Source: a bacterium
GTDB lineage: Bacteria; Latescibacterota; UBA2968
Assembly (NCBI GenBank): GCA_027296045.1
Contig: JAPUJS010000585.1
Location: 1-7,356 of the forward strand
Direction: 5' to 3'
DNA: 7,356 nucleotides
A model generated the notes under the pieces. The model was not told where the DNA came from and did not search any database. It worked only from the letters and a program-made list of their open reading frames with translations. Numbering within the stretch: position 1 is the stretch's first letter; each line of letters begins with the position of its first letter. This document shows positions 1-5,435 of this stretch, one piece after another. The position numbers and the translations under genes are program-made.

Positions 1-779
1 CATTCCAGGCTGCCAGATAGGGACCGGAGCCGGCCTTTTTCGCCGATGACGTCAAATTCCCAGTAGACACAGCCGGTGGACATGGCGCGAAGATAGACCC
101 TTACCCCATTGTCGAAGACGAGATAGCCGTTGCCCTGGGGGTCGTTTTCGCCCTGGGCGATTTCGTCGGACTCCAGTTCGCCAAAGACCCATTCTACATT
201 TCCGCCTGCCAGGTAGCGCAAGGTGTCGATGGCGTGGCTGCCGTTGTGGGACAAACCACATTGAGCGTAGGCCGTAATTTGAAGGACCTGGCCGAGTTCG
301 CCGTCTTGAATGATCCGCCGGGCTTCTTCAAAATAAGGGTTGTATCGCCGGGAGCAGTTGATGGCAATGGCCACGTTGTTCTTTCTGCATGTATGGACCA
401 TGGCATCGGCTTCTTGCAAGCTGAGTGCAATGGGTTTTTCGGCCCAGATGCCTTTGACGCCCGATTGCGCAACGGTTTGCACGATTTCCGATCGGATGCG
501 TGCGGTGGTGCACACACTGACCAGATCCAGGTTTTCTTTTTCGAGCATCTCCCGATAGTCGCTATAGAGGTGGTCGGAAGAAAGCCCCCAGCGTTCTCCA
601 AATATGGCCCGCTGTTCGTCGTGGGGGTCTGTCCCTGCAACCAGATCTATATTGGGGGCAGCAGCGTAGGTGGGGCCGTGACAGTAGGGCAGAAAGATGG
701 CACCGCCCTGATCGATTTCGTCGTCAAAGGTGCTGCCCATCCGGCCCAGGCCGATGACGGCCGCTCGGTAGTTGGCCAT
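1..779 (-). CDS. Gfo/Idh/MocA family NAD(P)-dependent oxidoreductase, C-terminus cut by window edge
   Basis: This is a probable sugar or cyclitol dehydrogenase that would oxidise or reduce a polyol-type substrate with NAD(P) in the cytoplasm; the substrate cannot be told. It starts at an ATG at 779-777, with GGAG (789-786) six bases upstream. The window keeps 259 codons and the frame is open at base 1; the family is usually 330-400 residues, so roughly the last quarter or more is missing. The N-terminal Rossmann fold has the dinucleotide motif GLGRMG (residues 10-15). The family's EKP motif is at 114-116, with the lysine expected to be catalytic. HNGSHAID (178-185) matches the conserved histidine/aspartate segment of the second domain. 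It begins 29 bp after purD on the same strand with no terminator between, so it probably shares the purD transcript. There is no obvious link to purine synthesis. The family call is firm; the substrate is unknown. Confidence 0.93.
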   Translation of the reverse strand, partial: MANYRAAVIGLGRMGSTFDDEIDQGGAIFLPYCHGPTYAAAPNIDLVAGTDPHDEQRAIFGERWGLSSDHLYSDYREMLEKENLDLVSVCTTARIRSEIVQTVAQSGVKGIWAEKPIALSLQEADAMVHTCRKNNVAIAINCSRRYNPYFEEARRIIQDGELGQVLQITAYAQCGLSHNGSHAIDTLRYLAGGNVEWVFGELESDEIAQGENDPQGNGYLVFDNGVRVYLRAMSTGCVYWEFDVIGEKGRLRSLSGSLE

Positions 780-808
780 GGGAATCTCCAGGTGTTTGTG
801 GGGAGGAT

Positions 809-2092
809 TTAGACCGGTTCCAAACGGGCGAGGGCCCGGTGCCCGATGTCTTTTCGGAAGTAGTGACCCTGAAAGCTGATCTGGTCAACGGCTTTGTAGG
901 CATGGGAGATGGCAGAGGGGATGTCGTTGGCCATTGCTGTGACGGCCAGGACGCGACCGCCTCCGGTGACGAGGGTGCTATTTTGTGCGCCGGTGCCGGC
1001 GTGAAAGATCACAACGTCTCCCAGGGCTTCTGCTTCATCGAGCCCCTTTATGGGAAAGCCGGTTTCGTAGGCTTCCGGGTATCCGCCGGAGGCCATCACC
1101 ACGGTGGTGGCGGCCCGGTTGTCGAGCTCGATATTCAGGTCTTTGACGGTGCTATTACATACGGCAGTGAGGATATCAACCAGGTCTGTTTTGAGAAGGG
1201 GAAGGACAACCTGGGCTTCGGGGTCCCCAAGCCGGCAGTTGAATTCGATGACTTTGGGTCCGTCGGCAGTCAGGATGAGTCCCAGGTAGAGGATGCCTTT
1301 GTAGGGGCGTCCCTCTTTGGCAAGGGCTTTGACGGTGGGTGCCATAATTCGGTCTTGTGCTTCTTGCATGAGTTCGGGTGTGACGACCGGGGCCGGAGCG
1401 TAGGCACCCATCCCGCCTGTGTTGAGGCCCACATCGCCTTCGTCAATGGTTTTGTGGTCCTGGGCGGGCAGGAGGTAGACCAGGTCTTCGCCGTCGGTGA
1501 AGGCGAAGATCGAGGCTTCTTCGCCTTCTAGGTATTCCATCACGACCAGCTTGTTGCCGGCTTCACCAAAGGCCTGATCGACCACGATTTCTTCCACCCC
1601 TTGAAGGGCCTCGTCGAGTGTGTGGCAAATCAGCACGCCTTTGCCGGCGGCCAGACCGCTGGCTTTGAGCACAATGGGGACGCCCTTTTCCCGGATATAT
1701 TCTCGGGCGGGTTCGGGTTCGGTGAAGGTGGCGTAGGCTCCGGTGGGGATGTCGTATTTGTGCATCAGTTCCAGGGCAAAGTCTTTGTCGGCTTCTATTT
1801 GAGCGGCGGCCTGTGTGGGGCCAAAAATGGTGAGGCCGGCTTCCTGGAAGCGGTCGACAATGCCTTCGGCCAGGGGGATTTCGGGACCGACGAGGGTGAG
1901 GTCGATCTGTTCTTTTTGGACCAGGCCGATCAGGCCGTCGAAGTCGGAATCGGAGAGGTCGACGCATTCGGCGTATTGGGCGATCCCGGGGCTGCCGGGA
2001 GCTGCATACAATTGGGTGATTTTCGGGCTTTGCGCGATTTTCCAGGCAAAGGCATGTTCGCGGGCGCCTTTGCCTACAATCAAGATTTTCAT
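809..2092 (-). CDS. purD: phosphoribosylamine--glycine ligase (GAR synthetase)
   Basis: PurD joins phosphoribosylamine and glycine using ATP to give glycinamide ribonucleotide, the second step of de novo purine synthesis. The 427 residues match the usual length of about 420-430. The N-terminal domain opens with MKILIVGKGAREHAF (family form: GxGGREHAL). The ATP-grasp domain carries KASGLAAGKGV (143-153), QDHK (211-214), NTGGMGAYAPAP (224-235) and the metal/ATP segment EFNCRLGDPE (283-292). The C-terminal domain includes GGYPE (336-340) and the GGGRVL strand (377-382). The frame stays open upstream to 2179, but the ATG at 2092 is chosen: it gives the canonical N-terminus, has a GAGAG-type ribosome site (2104-2100), and lies downstream of a promoter whose -10 (2147-2142) would exclude the longer form. 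The stop is TAA at 811-809. It lies 120 bp after pyrH and 29 bp before a Gfo/Idh/MocA gene. No frameshift is visible. Confidence 0.98.
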   Translation of the reverse strand: MKILIVGKGAREHAFAWKIAQSPKITQLYAAPGSPGIAQYAECVDLSDSDFDGLIGLVQKEQIDLTLVGPEIPLAEGIVDRFQEAGLTIFGPTQAAAQIEADKDFALELMHKYDIPTGAYATFTEPEPAREYIREKGVPIVLKASGLAAGKGVLICHTLDEALQGVEEIVVDQAFGEAGNKLVVMEYLEGEEASIFAFTDGEDLVYLLPAQDHKTIDEGDVGLNTGGMGAYAPAPVVTPELMQEAQDRIMAPTVKALAKEGRPYKGILYLGLILTADGPKVIEFNCRLGDPEAQVVLPLLKTDLVDILTAVCNSTVKDLNIELDNRAATTVVMASGGYPEAYETGFPIKGLDEAEALGDVVIFHAGTGAQNSTLVTGGGRVLAVTAMANDIPSAISHAYKAVDQISFQGHYFRKDIGHRALARLEPV

Positions 2093-2098
2093 GGTGTG

Positions 2099-2106
2099 TC
2101 TCTCTT
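2099..2106 (-). promoter_or_regulatory. purD ribosome-binding site
   Basis: Read on the minus strand, AAGAGAGA lies 6 bases before the ATG at 2092. It is a modest purine-rich Shine-Dalgarno sequence. It supports the 427-residue PurD over the longer in-frame start at 2179. Confidence 0.5.
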
Positions 2107-2141
2107 GGGATGGGTGTTGAAAATCAGGGGAAGATGAGGGT

Positions 2142-2170
2142 AGTATACGCGATGGGGAGAGGGGAGTCAA
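2142..2170 (-). promoter_or_regulatory. purD promoter (sigma70-type)
   Basis: On the minus strand the -35 box TTGACT (2170-2165) and -10 box TATACT (2147-2142) are separated by exactly 17 bases. Both are 5/6 matches to consensus. Transcription would start near 2135, giving a leader of about 43 bases before the purD ATG. This implies purD, and probably the Gfo/Idh/MocA gene behind it, is not dependent on the pyrH promoter. No PurR-like operator or guanine/PRPP riboswitch is visible in so short a leader. Confidence 0.75.
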
Positions 2171-2212
2171 GCATCCCACCGGACCGGAGCATAGCAGAGT
2201 CGAGCTATGGGA

Positions 2213-2956
2213 TTATTCTTCGATGACGTCTTCGGAGGTTTGCAGGATAACGGTGCCGACGTCTTCGCCTTCCAGCACACGTGCCATCGAGCCTTTCTGA
2301 TCGAAATCGAAGACATGGATGGGGAGATTGTTGTCCCGCGCCAGAATCACGGCGGATTGGTCCAGGGCGTCCAGATCCTGGTGGACCACGGTGTTGTAGT
2401 TAACCCGTCGGTAGAGTTTGGCATTGGGGTTTTTGTTGGGGTCATCGGTGAAGATGCCGTTGGTTTTGTGTTTGGCAAAAAAGATGGCCTCGGCACGTAC
2501 TTCCAGTGTCCGCTGGACCCCCGGATAGTCGGTGGTGACGTATGGGTTGCCGATGCCGGCGGCGAAGATCACGATATAGCCCTTTTCCAGGTGGTTGATG
2601 GCCCGGAGCCGGATGTAGGGCTCGGCCACGGTGTTGACGGGAATGGCTGTCATGACCCGGACTTCGACCTTGCCTTCGCTTCGGGCGGTGAGCACACCGC
2701 GCATCATGAGGCTGTTGATGATGGTGCCCATCATGCCGATGTTGTCGGCCTCTGCGCGTTCGATCCCCCACTGGGTGCACAGGTGCCCTCGAAAGATGTT
2801 TCCGCCGCCCATGGTAATCCCGATCTGGACGCCTTTGTTGTAGACGGCCAGGATTTCGTCGGCGATATAGTCGATGGCGATTGGATCAAACCCGGATTCA
2901 TATTTGCCCGAGATGGCCCCGCCGCTGAGTTTGAGGACGATGCGTTTGTATCTCAC
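2213..2956 (-). CDS. pyrH: uridylate (UMP) kinase
   Basis: PyrH phosphorylates UMP to UDP with ATP in cytoplasmic pyrimidine synthesis; the bacterial enzyme is normally hexameric and belongs to the amino-acid-kinase fold. The 247 residues match the usual 235-250. Visible motifs are YKRIVLKLSG (3-12, phosphate-binding strand), MGGGNIFRG (49-57), the UMP-site segment AEPYIRLRAINHLEKG (111-126), FAAGIGNPYVTTD (131-143), NGIFTDDP (166-173) and ARDNNLPIHVF (206-216). The start is GTG at 2956-2954; the next in-frame ATG is residue 49, far too late, and GGGGG (2968-2964) lies about 7 bases upstream. Departures from common PyrH sequences include SGGAISG in place of SGEAL-G, HKTNGIF in place of the usual TKVDGVY, and YPGVQRTLEV where many enzymes have a TAAALRA-like helix. 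The family is certain. It is the first minus-strand gene after the divergent intergenic region. Confidence 0.96.
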   Translation of the reverse strand: MRYKRIVLKLSGGAISGKYESGFDPIAIDYIADEILAVYNKGVQIGITMGGGNIFRGHLCTQWGIERAEADNIGMMGTIINSLMMRGVLTARSEGKVEVRVMTAIPVNTVAEPYIRLRAINHLEKGYIVIFAAGIGNPYVTTDYPGVQRTLEVRAEAIFFAKHKTNGIFTDDPNKNPNAKLYRRVNYNTVVHQDLDALDQSAVILARDNNLPIHVFDFDQKGSMARVLEGEDVGTVILQTSEDVIEE

Positions 2957-2985
2957 TAGGTTTCCCCCGTTTGAAGTGGATGGTG

Positions 2986-3020
2986 ATTATCTCCCGAGCT
3001 AAATATAGGCAGGAGATAAT
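2986..3020. repeat. perfect 9-bp inverted repeat spanning the pyrH -10 box
   Basis: ATTATCTCC (2986-2994) and GGAGATAAT (3012-3020) are exact reverse complements separated by 17 bp, so their centres are 26 bp apart. The right arm lies in the -35/-10 spacer and the left arm just past the expected start site near 2995. This layout suits an operator bound by a dimer on two half-sites, but the match could be fortuitous. Confidence 0.45.
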
Positions 3021-3029
3021 GGGTGTCAA
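3002..3029 (-). promoter_or_regulatory. pyrH promoter (sigma70-type)
   Basis: Minus strand: a perfect TTGACA -35 (3029-3024), a 16-base spacer and a TATATT -10 (3007-3002, 5/6 match). The predicted start is near 2995, giving a leader of about 38 bases before the GTG start at 2956. It is the strongest promoter-like sequence in the window, as expected for an essential gene. Confidence 0.8.
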
Positions 3030-3144
3030 TCAAATTCAAGGACCTGATTTGGGGAGAAATTCAAGCCTGGTTTTGGGTTGACTTTTTCACGATTTTAGAC
3101 CACTTTGAGAGGCGTTTTGTTTTATGTGGAGAAGAATTTTGTGG

Positions 3145-3150
3145 AAAGGA
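3145..3150 (+). promoter_or_regulatory. ribosome-binding site deciding the epimerase start
   Basis: AAAGGA lies six bases before the ATG at 3157. The earlier in-frame ATG at 3124 has no comparable site and would add eleven residues ahead of the beta1 strand, so 3157 is preferred. Confidence 0.75.
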
Positions 3151-3156
3151 CAAACG

Positions 3157-3960
3157 ATGGCACCCAAAAAGGTGATGATTACGGGGGTTTACGGCTTGAT
3201 TGCAGGGGCGGTGTATCAGCATTTGATTCAATCGCCCGATCGATATGATGTCTACGGCCTTGCCCGCAGGCGGCAGGATTCCGACCGGGTGGCGGTAGAC
3301 CGGGTGTTGACCGTCCCGGATGAGAAGTTTGTGCTGTCCGAACTGCAGGACCTGGAACAGGTGACGGAAGCGATGCAGGGGATGGATGTGGTGGTGCACT
3401 ATGCGGCGGATCCCAGCGGACAGTCGGGGTGGGAGAGTGTGTTGCACAGCAATATTATTGGGGCCTATCACGTTTTTGAAGCCTGCAGGTTGGCGGGTGT
3501 GAAGCGTATTGTCTATGCCAGTTCGATTCAGGCATCGTCTGGATATCGGCGCGAAGAACCCTATGCTTCTGTGGCCGGAGGGCAGTTGGAAGGGGAGAAG
3601 CCCGTTGTAGATCACACGATGCCCACGCGTCCGATGAACATGTATGCCAGTAGCAAGGTATGGGGAGAGGCGGTTTCAAGGGTCTATGCAGACGTGCACG
3701 GCCTGTCGTGTTTGTGCATTCGAATCGGGTGGGTGGTAAAGGAAGATTATCCGCCCCGGCCCGATTCGGGCGATATCTGGTGCAGCCAGCGGGATATTGT
3801 GGCCTTGACGACGTGCTGTATCGACGCGCCTGAGGATGTGCGGTTTGATATTTTTTACGGGATGTCGAATAACCAGAACCGGTGGGTGGATATTGAACAT
3901 GCCCGGGAAGTGGTTGGTTATGTGCCTCAGGATCGGGCGGAAGACCGGAATGCAGTGTGA
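3157..3960 (+). CDS. extended-SDR NAD(P)-dependent oxidoreductase, uronate dehydrogenase-like
   Basis: This is a 267-residue NAD-dependent epimerase/dehydratase-family enzyme. Length and layout resemble uronate dehydrogenase (about 265 residues), which oxidises hexuronates to aldarolactones; this specific role is inferred. The nucleotide motif ITGVYGLIAG (8-17) follows beta1. HYAADPSG (81-88) is the family's post-beta4 segment, VKRIVYASS (115-123) supplies the serine, and YASSK (163-167) is the catalytic YxxxK. The C-terminal region WCSQRDIVAL and YGMSNNQNRW, ending in GYVPQDRAED, is the part most like uronate dehydrogenases. Oddly, the glycine motif is GxxGxxxG rather than GxxGxxG, one residue longer. 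Its start at 3157 is set by AAAGGA. The next gene, 184 bp on, resembles D-mannonate oxidoreductase, which fits sugar-acid metabolism. The alternative is a sugar-nucleotide epimerase or another C6-sugar dehydrogenase. The superfamily is sure, the substrate is not. Confidence 0.9.
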   Translation: MAPKKVMITGVYGLIAGAVYQHLIQSPDRYDVYGLARRRQDSDRVAVDRVLTVPDEKFVLSELQDLEQVTEAMQGMDVVVHYAADPSGQSGWESVLHSNIIGAYHVFEACRLAGVKRIVYASSIQASSGYRREEPYASVAGGQLEGEKPVVDHTMPTRPMNMYASSKVWGEAVSRVYADVHGLSCLCIRIGWVVKEDYPPRPDSGDIWCSQRDIVALTTCCIDAPEDVRFDIFYGMSNNQNRWVDIEHAREVVGYVPQDRAEDRNAV

Positions 3961-4144
3961 CGGCCAGGAGGCCCTCTCCTCGTCTTCGGGCGCCTGGACG
4001 GCAACCCTCAAACCCACCCCACCTGTCGCCACGCCAGCTACCGACCCACCGCCCTCTCTCCCACAAGTGGGAGAGGGATCTTGAGCAAAGTGAGAGGGGA
4101 GCGGATCTGGGCAATCTTGGTCCCCCCAACGTCAAGAGGGAGAT
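3961..4144. other. intergenic region between the two SDR genes
   Basis: These 184 bp look non-coding. They contain an imperfect GC-rich hairpin (CCAGG 3964-3968 with CCTGG 3993-3997, plus a further inner CCC/GGG pairing at 3972-3974/3988-3990), and a C-rich tract. A REP-like palindrome and a further GAGAGGGGAG motif (4091-4100) follow. No T-tract follows either hairpin, so neither looks like a rho-independent terminator. No clear promoter is visible, so the downstream SDR may be read through from the epimerase gene. Confidence 0.5.
4054..4077. repeat. REP-like palindrome
   Basis: CTCTCCCAC (4056-4064) and GTGGGAGAG (4067-4075) are perfect inverted arms of 9 bp around AA, extended by one G-U and one C-G pair to 4054/4077. 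CCCTCTCCC...GGGAGAGGG palindromes are widespread as dispersed intergenic repeats in many bacterial genomes. Only one full copy is in the window, so repeat status is inferred from the sequence type. Confidence 0.55.
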
Positions 4145-4978
4145 ATGGCAACAGATTTTACCATGTTTTCGCTGGAAGGTAAAACGGCGGTATTGATTGG
4201 TGGGGGCGGTGCGATTGGGTCGGCTATTGCCAAGGGCATGGGGACGGTTGGGGCGCAGGTTGTGGTGTGCGATCTGTCGCTTGAAAAGGCGGAGGGCACG
4301 GTTCAAGACCTTCAGGGTCGGGGGATGATCGCAAAGGCGTATGAGGTGGATGCGCTGGATAAGGGATCGCTGGAGGCGGCTTGTGAGGCGATTCTGGAAG
4401 ATTGGGGGCAGGTAGATGTGTTGGTGAATCTGGCGGGTGGGAATTTTCCGGAGGCGAGTACGTCGGCGGAACGGTCGTTTTTTGATTTGCCGCTGGAGGC
4501 GCTTGAAAAGGCGATTGCGATCAATTTGTTTGCCGGGGCGATTTTGCCGACTCAGGTGTTTGCCAAACGGATGATTGAAAATGAGGCGGGGGGCAGTATT
4601 ATCAATACGTCTTCGATGAATGCGTTTCGGCCGCTAACGCGGATTCCGGGGTATTCGGCGGGCAAGGCGGCGGTGAGCAATTTTACGCAGTGGCTGGCGG
4701 TGCATATCGCGCAGGAGTATACGCCAAAGGTGCGGGTCAATGCGATTGCGCCCGGATTTTTTCTGACCGATCAGAATCGGTATTTGCTCTATGACAAAGA
4801 GACGGGTGCGTTGACAGAGCGGGGGGAAACGGTGGTGGGACACACGCCAATGGGGCGGCTGGGCGATCCGGAAGACGTGGCCGGGGCGGCCGTGTGGCTG
4901 GCTTCGTCTGCGTCGGAATTTGTGACGGGGGTGGTTCTGCCTGTAGATGGTGGATTTTCAGCATTTTCCGGCGTGTAG
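4145..4978 (+). CDS. SDR oxidoreductase, D-mannonate oxidoreductase (fructuronate reductase) type
   Basis: This is a 277-residue classical short-chain dehydrogenase of the group that interconverts D-fructuronate and D-mannonate with NAD(P)H in hexuronate breakdown. Rossmann motif: IGGGGAIG (18-25), in which the usual TGxxxGxG has Ile for Thr and Ala for the middle Gly. NLAGG (95-99) corresponds to NAG. The catalytic set is Ser156/157, Tyr170 and Lys174, with Asn127 in the helix-4 position. Segments SSMNAFRPLTRIPGYSAGKA, SNFTQWLAVH, NAIAPGFFLTDQNR and the C-terminal PVDGGFSAFSGV are, from memory, characteristic of the SDR-type mannonate oxidoreductases (YjmF/UxuB-like). The start at 4145 has AGAGGG (4135-4140) just upstream; Met7 at 4163 is a less supported alternative. 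It is followed by a strong terminator. Silent sites favour G/T, unlike pyrH and purD. The SDR family is certain; the mannonate role is likely, though related sugar-acid or polyol substrates remain possible. Confidence 0.92.
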   Translation: MATDFTMFSLEGKTAVLIGGGGAIGSAIAKGMGTVGAQVVVCDLSLEKAEGTVQDLQGRGMIAKAYEVDALDKGSLEAACEAILEDWGQVDVLVNLAGGNFPEASTSAERSFFDLPLEALEKAIAINLFAGAILPTQVFAKRMIENEAGGSIINTSSMNAFRPLTRIPGYSAGKAAVSNFTQWLAVHIAQEYTPKVRVNAIAPGFFLTDQNRYLLYDKETGALTERGETVVGHTPMGRLGDPEDVAGAAVWLASSASEFVTGVVLPVDGGFSAFSGV

Positions 4979-5021
4979 GCGGTTGGTTTTCGCTCCCAAG
5001 ATGCTTATATTGTTTTTAGAC

Positions 5022-5055
5022 GTCCCTTTGGATTCGTCAAAGGGACTCCTTTTTT
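5022..5055 (+). terminator. rho-independent terminator of the SDR unit
   Basis: A perfect 9-bp stem, GTCCCTTTG (5022-5030) with CAAAGGGAC (5038-5046), encloses a 7-base loop. After TCC, six T residues follow (5050-5055). It sits 43 bases after the SDR stop codon and separates that gene from the right-hand cluster. Confidence 0.88.
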
Positions 5056-5070
5056 GGCAAAGGGTGGACG

Positions 5071-5184
5071 ATGAAACTCCGCGTTGCAGGTGCACAGATC
5101 CCCCCCGGAGGTGTGTGGGCGGTGAAGGCGGGTCCTATGGGCGAACAGTTTTTTCTCTTTCCAATTGATCTTGGGGATTCATAA
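5071..5184 (+). pseudogene. probable 5' remnant of a carbon-nitrogen hydrolase (nitrilase-superfamily) gene
   Basis: A 37-codon frame starts at ATG 5071, with AAAGGG (5059-5064) six bases upstream, and ends at TAA 5182-5184. Its first residues, MKLRVAGAQIP, match the typical first beta strand of carbon-nitrogen hydrolases (RVAxAQxP). The rest, after a run of seven C residues (5100-5106), has no resemblance to that family, which needs about 250-300 residues with Glu-Lys-Cys. Neither other frame after the C run restores similarity; both soon stop. The simplest reading is that a deletion or rearrangement left the ribosome site and first dozen codons. It could instead be a genuine short peptide or a chance match over 11 residues. 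Confidence 0.4.
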
Positions 5185-5204
5185 ACCGTGAAAGGTCTTT
5201 AAAA

Positions 5205-5426
5205 ATGGCAACTCTGTTTATTTTGACAGATTATGTCGACCAGGCGATTGCCCAGGCCGTATATGACAAATTAGAAGATGATACTTTTGCAGGTCGGGTT
5301 TTACCTTGCAAAGGCGTGGTTGCATTTGGTACAACACTGCGGGAATGTGAAGATGAGTTACGTTCTACACTTGAGGATTGGATTCTCGTTGGATTGAAAC
5401 TGGGTCATACACTACCTGTTCATTGA
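5205..5426 (+). CDS. HicB-like (UPF0150-type) small protein without a HicA partner
   Basis: This 73-residue protein resembles the HicB antitoxin domain, a small partially degraded RNase-H-like fold. FAGRVLPCKGVVAFGTTLRECEDELRS (28-54) fits the HicB pattern of strand, turn, 'G..A.G.TL.E....L' and helix. The tail EDWILVGLKLGHTLPV (57-72) matches the cyanobacterial-style HicB-like proteins I recall, which usually continue past LPV with a short GIxI-type strand; here a stop follows PVH. No HicA toxin (a ~60-80-residue basic dsRBD-like protein) lies on either side. The base composition is visibly more AT-rich than its neighbours, suggesting separate origin. Ribosome site AAAGG (5191-5195) lies 9 bases ahead of the ATG. 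The next gene starts 9 bases after its stop and uses GAGG within the TGAGG stop region as its ribosome site, so the two are probably translated together. In known TA pairs HicB neutralises HicA and represses the operon; here a regulatory or accessory role is possible but unproven. Confidence 0.72.
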   Translation: MATLFILTDYVDQAIAQAVYDKLEDDTFAGRVLPCKGVVAFGTTLRECEDELRSTLEDWILVGLKLGHTLPVH

Positions 5427-5435
5427 GGCTCATGA

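Larger units (their letters stand above)
2957..3156. other. divergent intergenic region between pyrH and the epimerase gene
   Basis: This 200-bp AT-richer stretch holds the pyrH promoter and its overlapping inverted repeat. For the plus-strand gene there is only a weak candidate: TTGACT at 3078-3083 without a good -10 box at 16-18 bases. In-frame ATG 3124 belongs to a possible longer form of the epimerase and is judged untranslated. Confidence 0.6.

Noticed and set aside
234..812. 192-codon plus-strand open frame opposite the Gfo/Idh/MocA gene
   Set aside because: It is antisense to a clear Rossmann-fold enzyme and shows no independent coding evidence.
839..1531. 230-codon plus-strand open frame opposite purD
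   Set aside because: It is the mirror of a well-conserved gene in GC-rich codons; its translation has no family features and no ribosome site.
2093..2179. Upstream extension of purD to an ATG at 2179
   Set aside because: The extra 29 residues are not part of the family, and the start lies upstream of the purD -35/-10 boxes.
2190..2209. 6-bp stem CATAGC/GCTATG just after the pyrH stop as a terminator
   Set aside because: The stem is short, the loop is 8 bases and no T-run follows on the minus strand; it may be chance.
2207..2959. 250-codon plus-strand open frame opposite pyrH
   Set aside because: It is fully antisense to pyrH, which carries all UMP kinase motifs; the translation is a low-complexity Asp/Gly/Val-rich shadow.
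3455..4306. 283-codon minus-strand open frame across the two SDR genes and their gap
   Set aside because: It is Arg/Pro/Ser-rich, spans the ends of two real genes and an intergenic repeat, and has no recognisable domain.
4983..5011. Promoter-like TTGGTT-17-TATATT after the SDR gene
   Set aside because: The -35 matches only 3/6, and the predicted start falls just before the terminator stem, so it would make no useful transcript.
4947..5168. 73-codon plus-strand frame over the SDR end, terminator and intergenic region
   Set aside because: It crosses a strong terminator and overlaps the SDR C-terminus in another frame; nothing in it resembles a protein family.
5157..5187. Promoter-like TTTCCA-16-CATAAA ahead of the HicB-like gene
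   Set aside because: Both boxes match only 4/6, and the predicted start would fall inside the ribosome-binding site.
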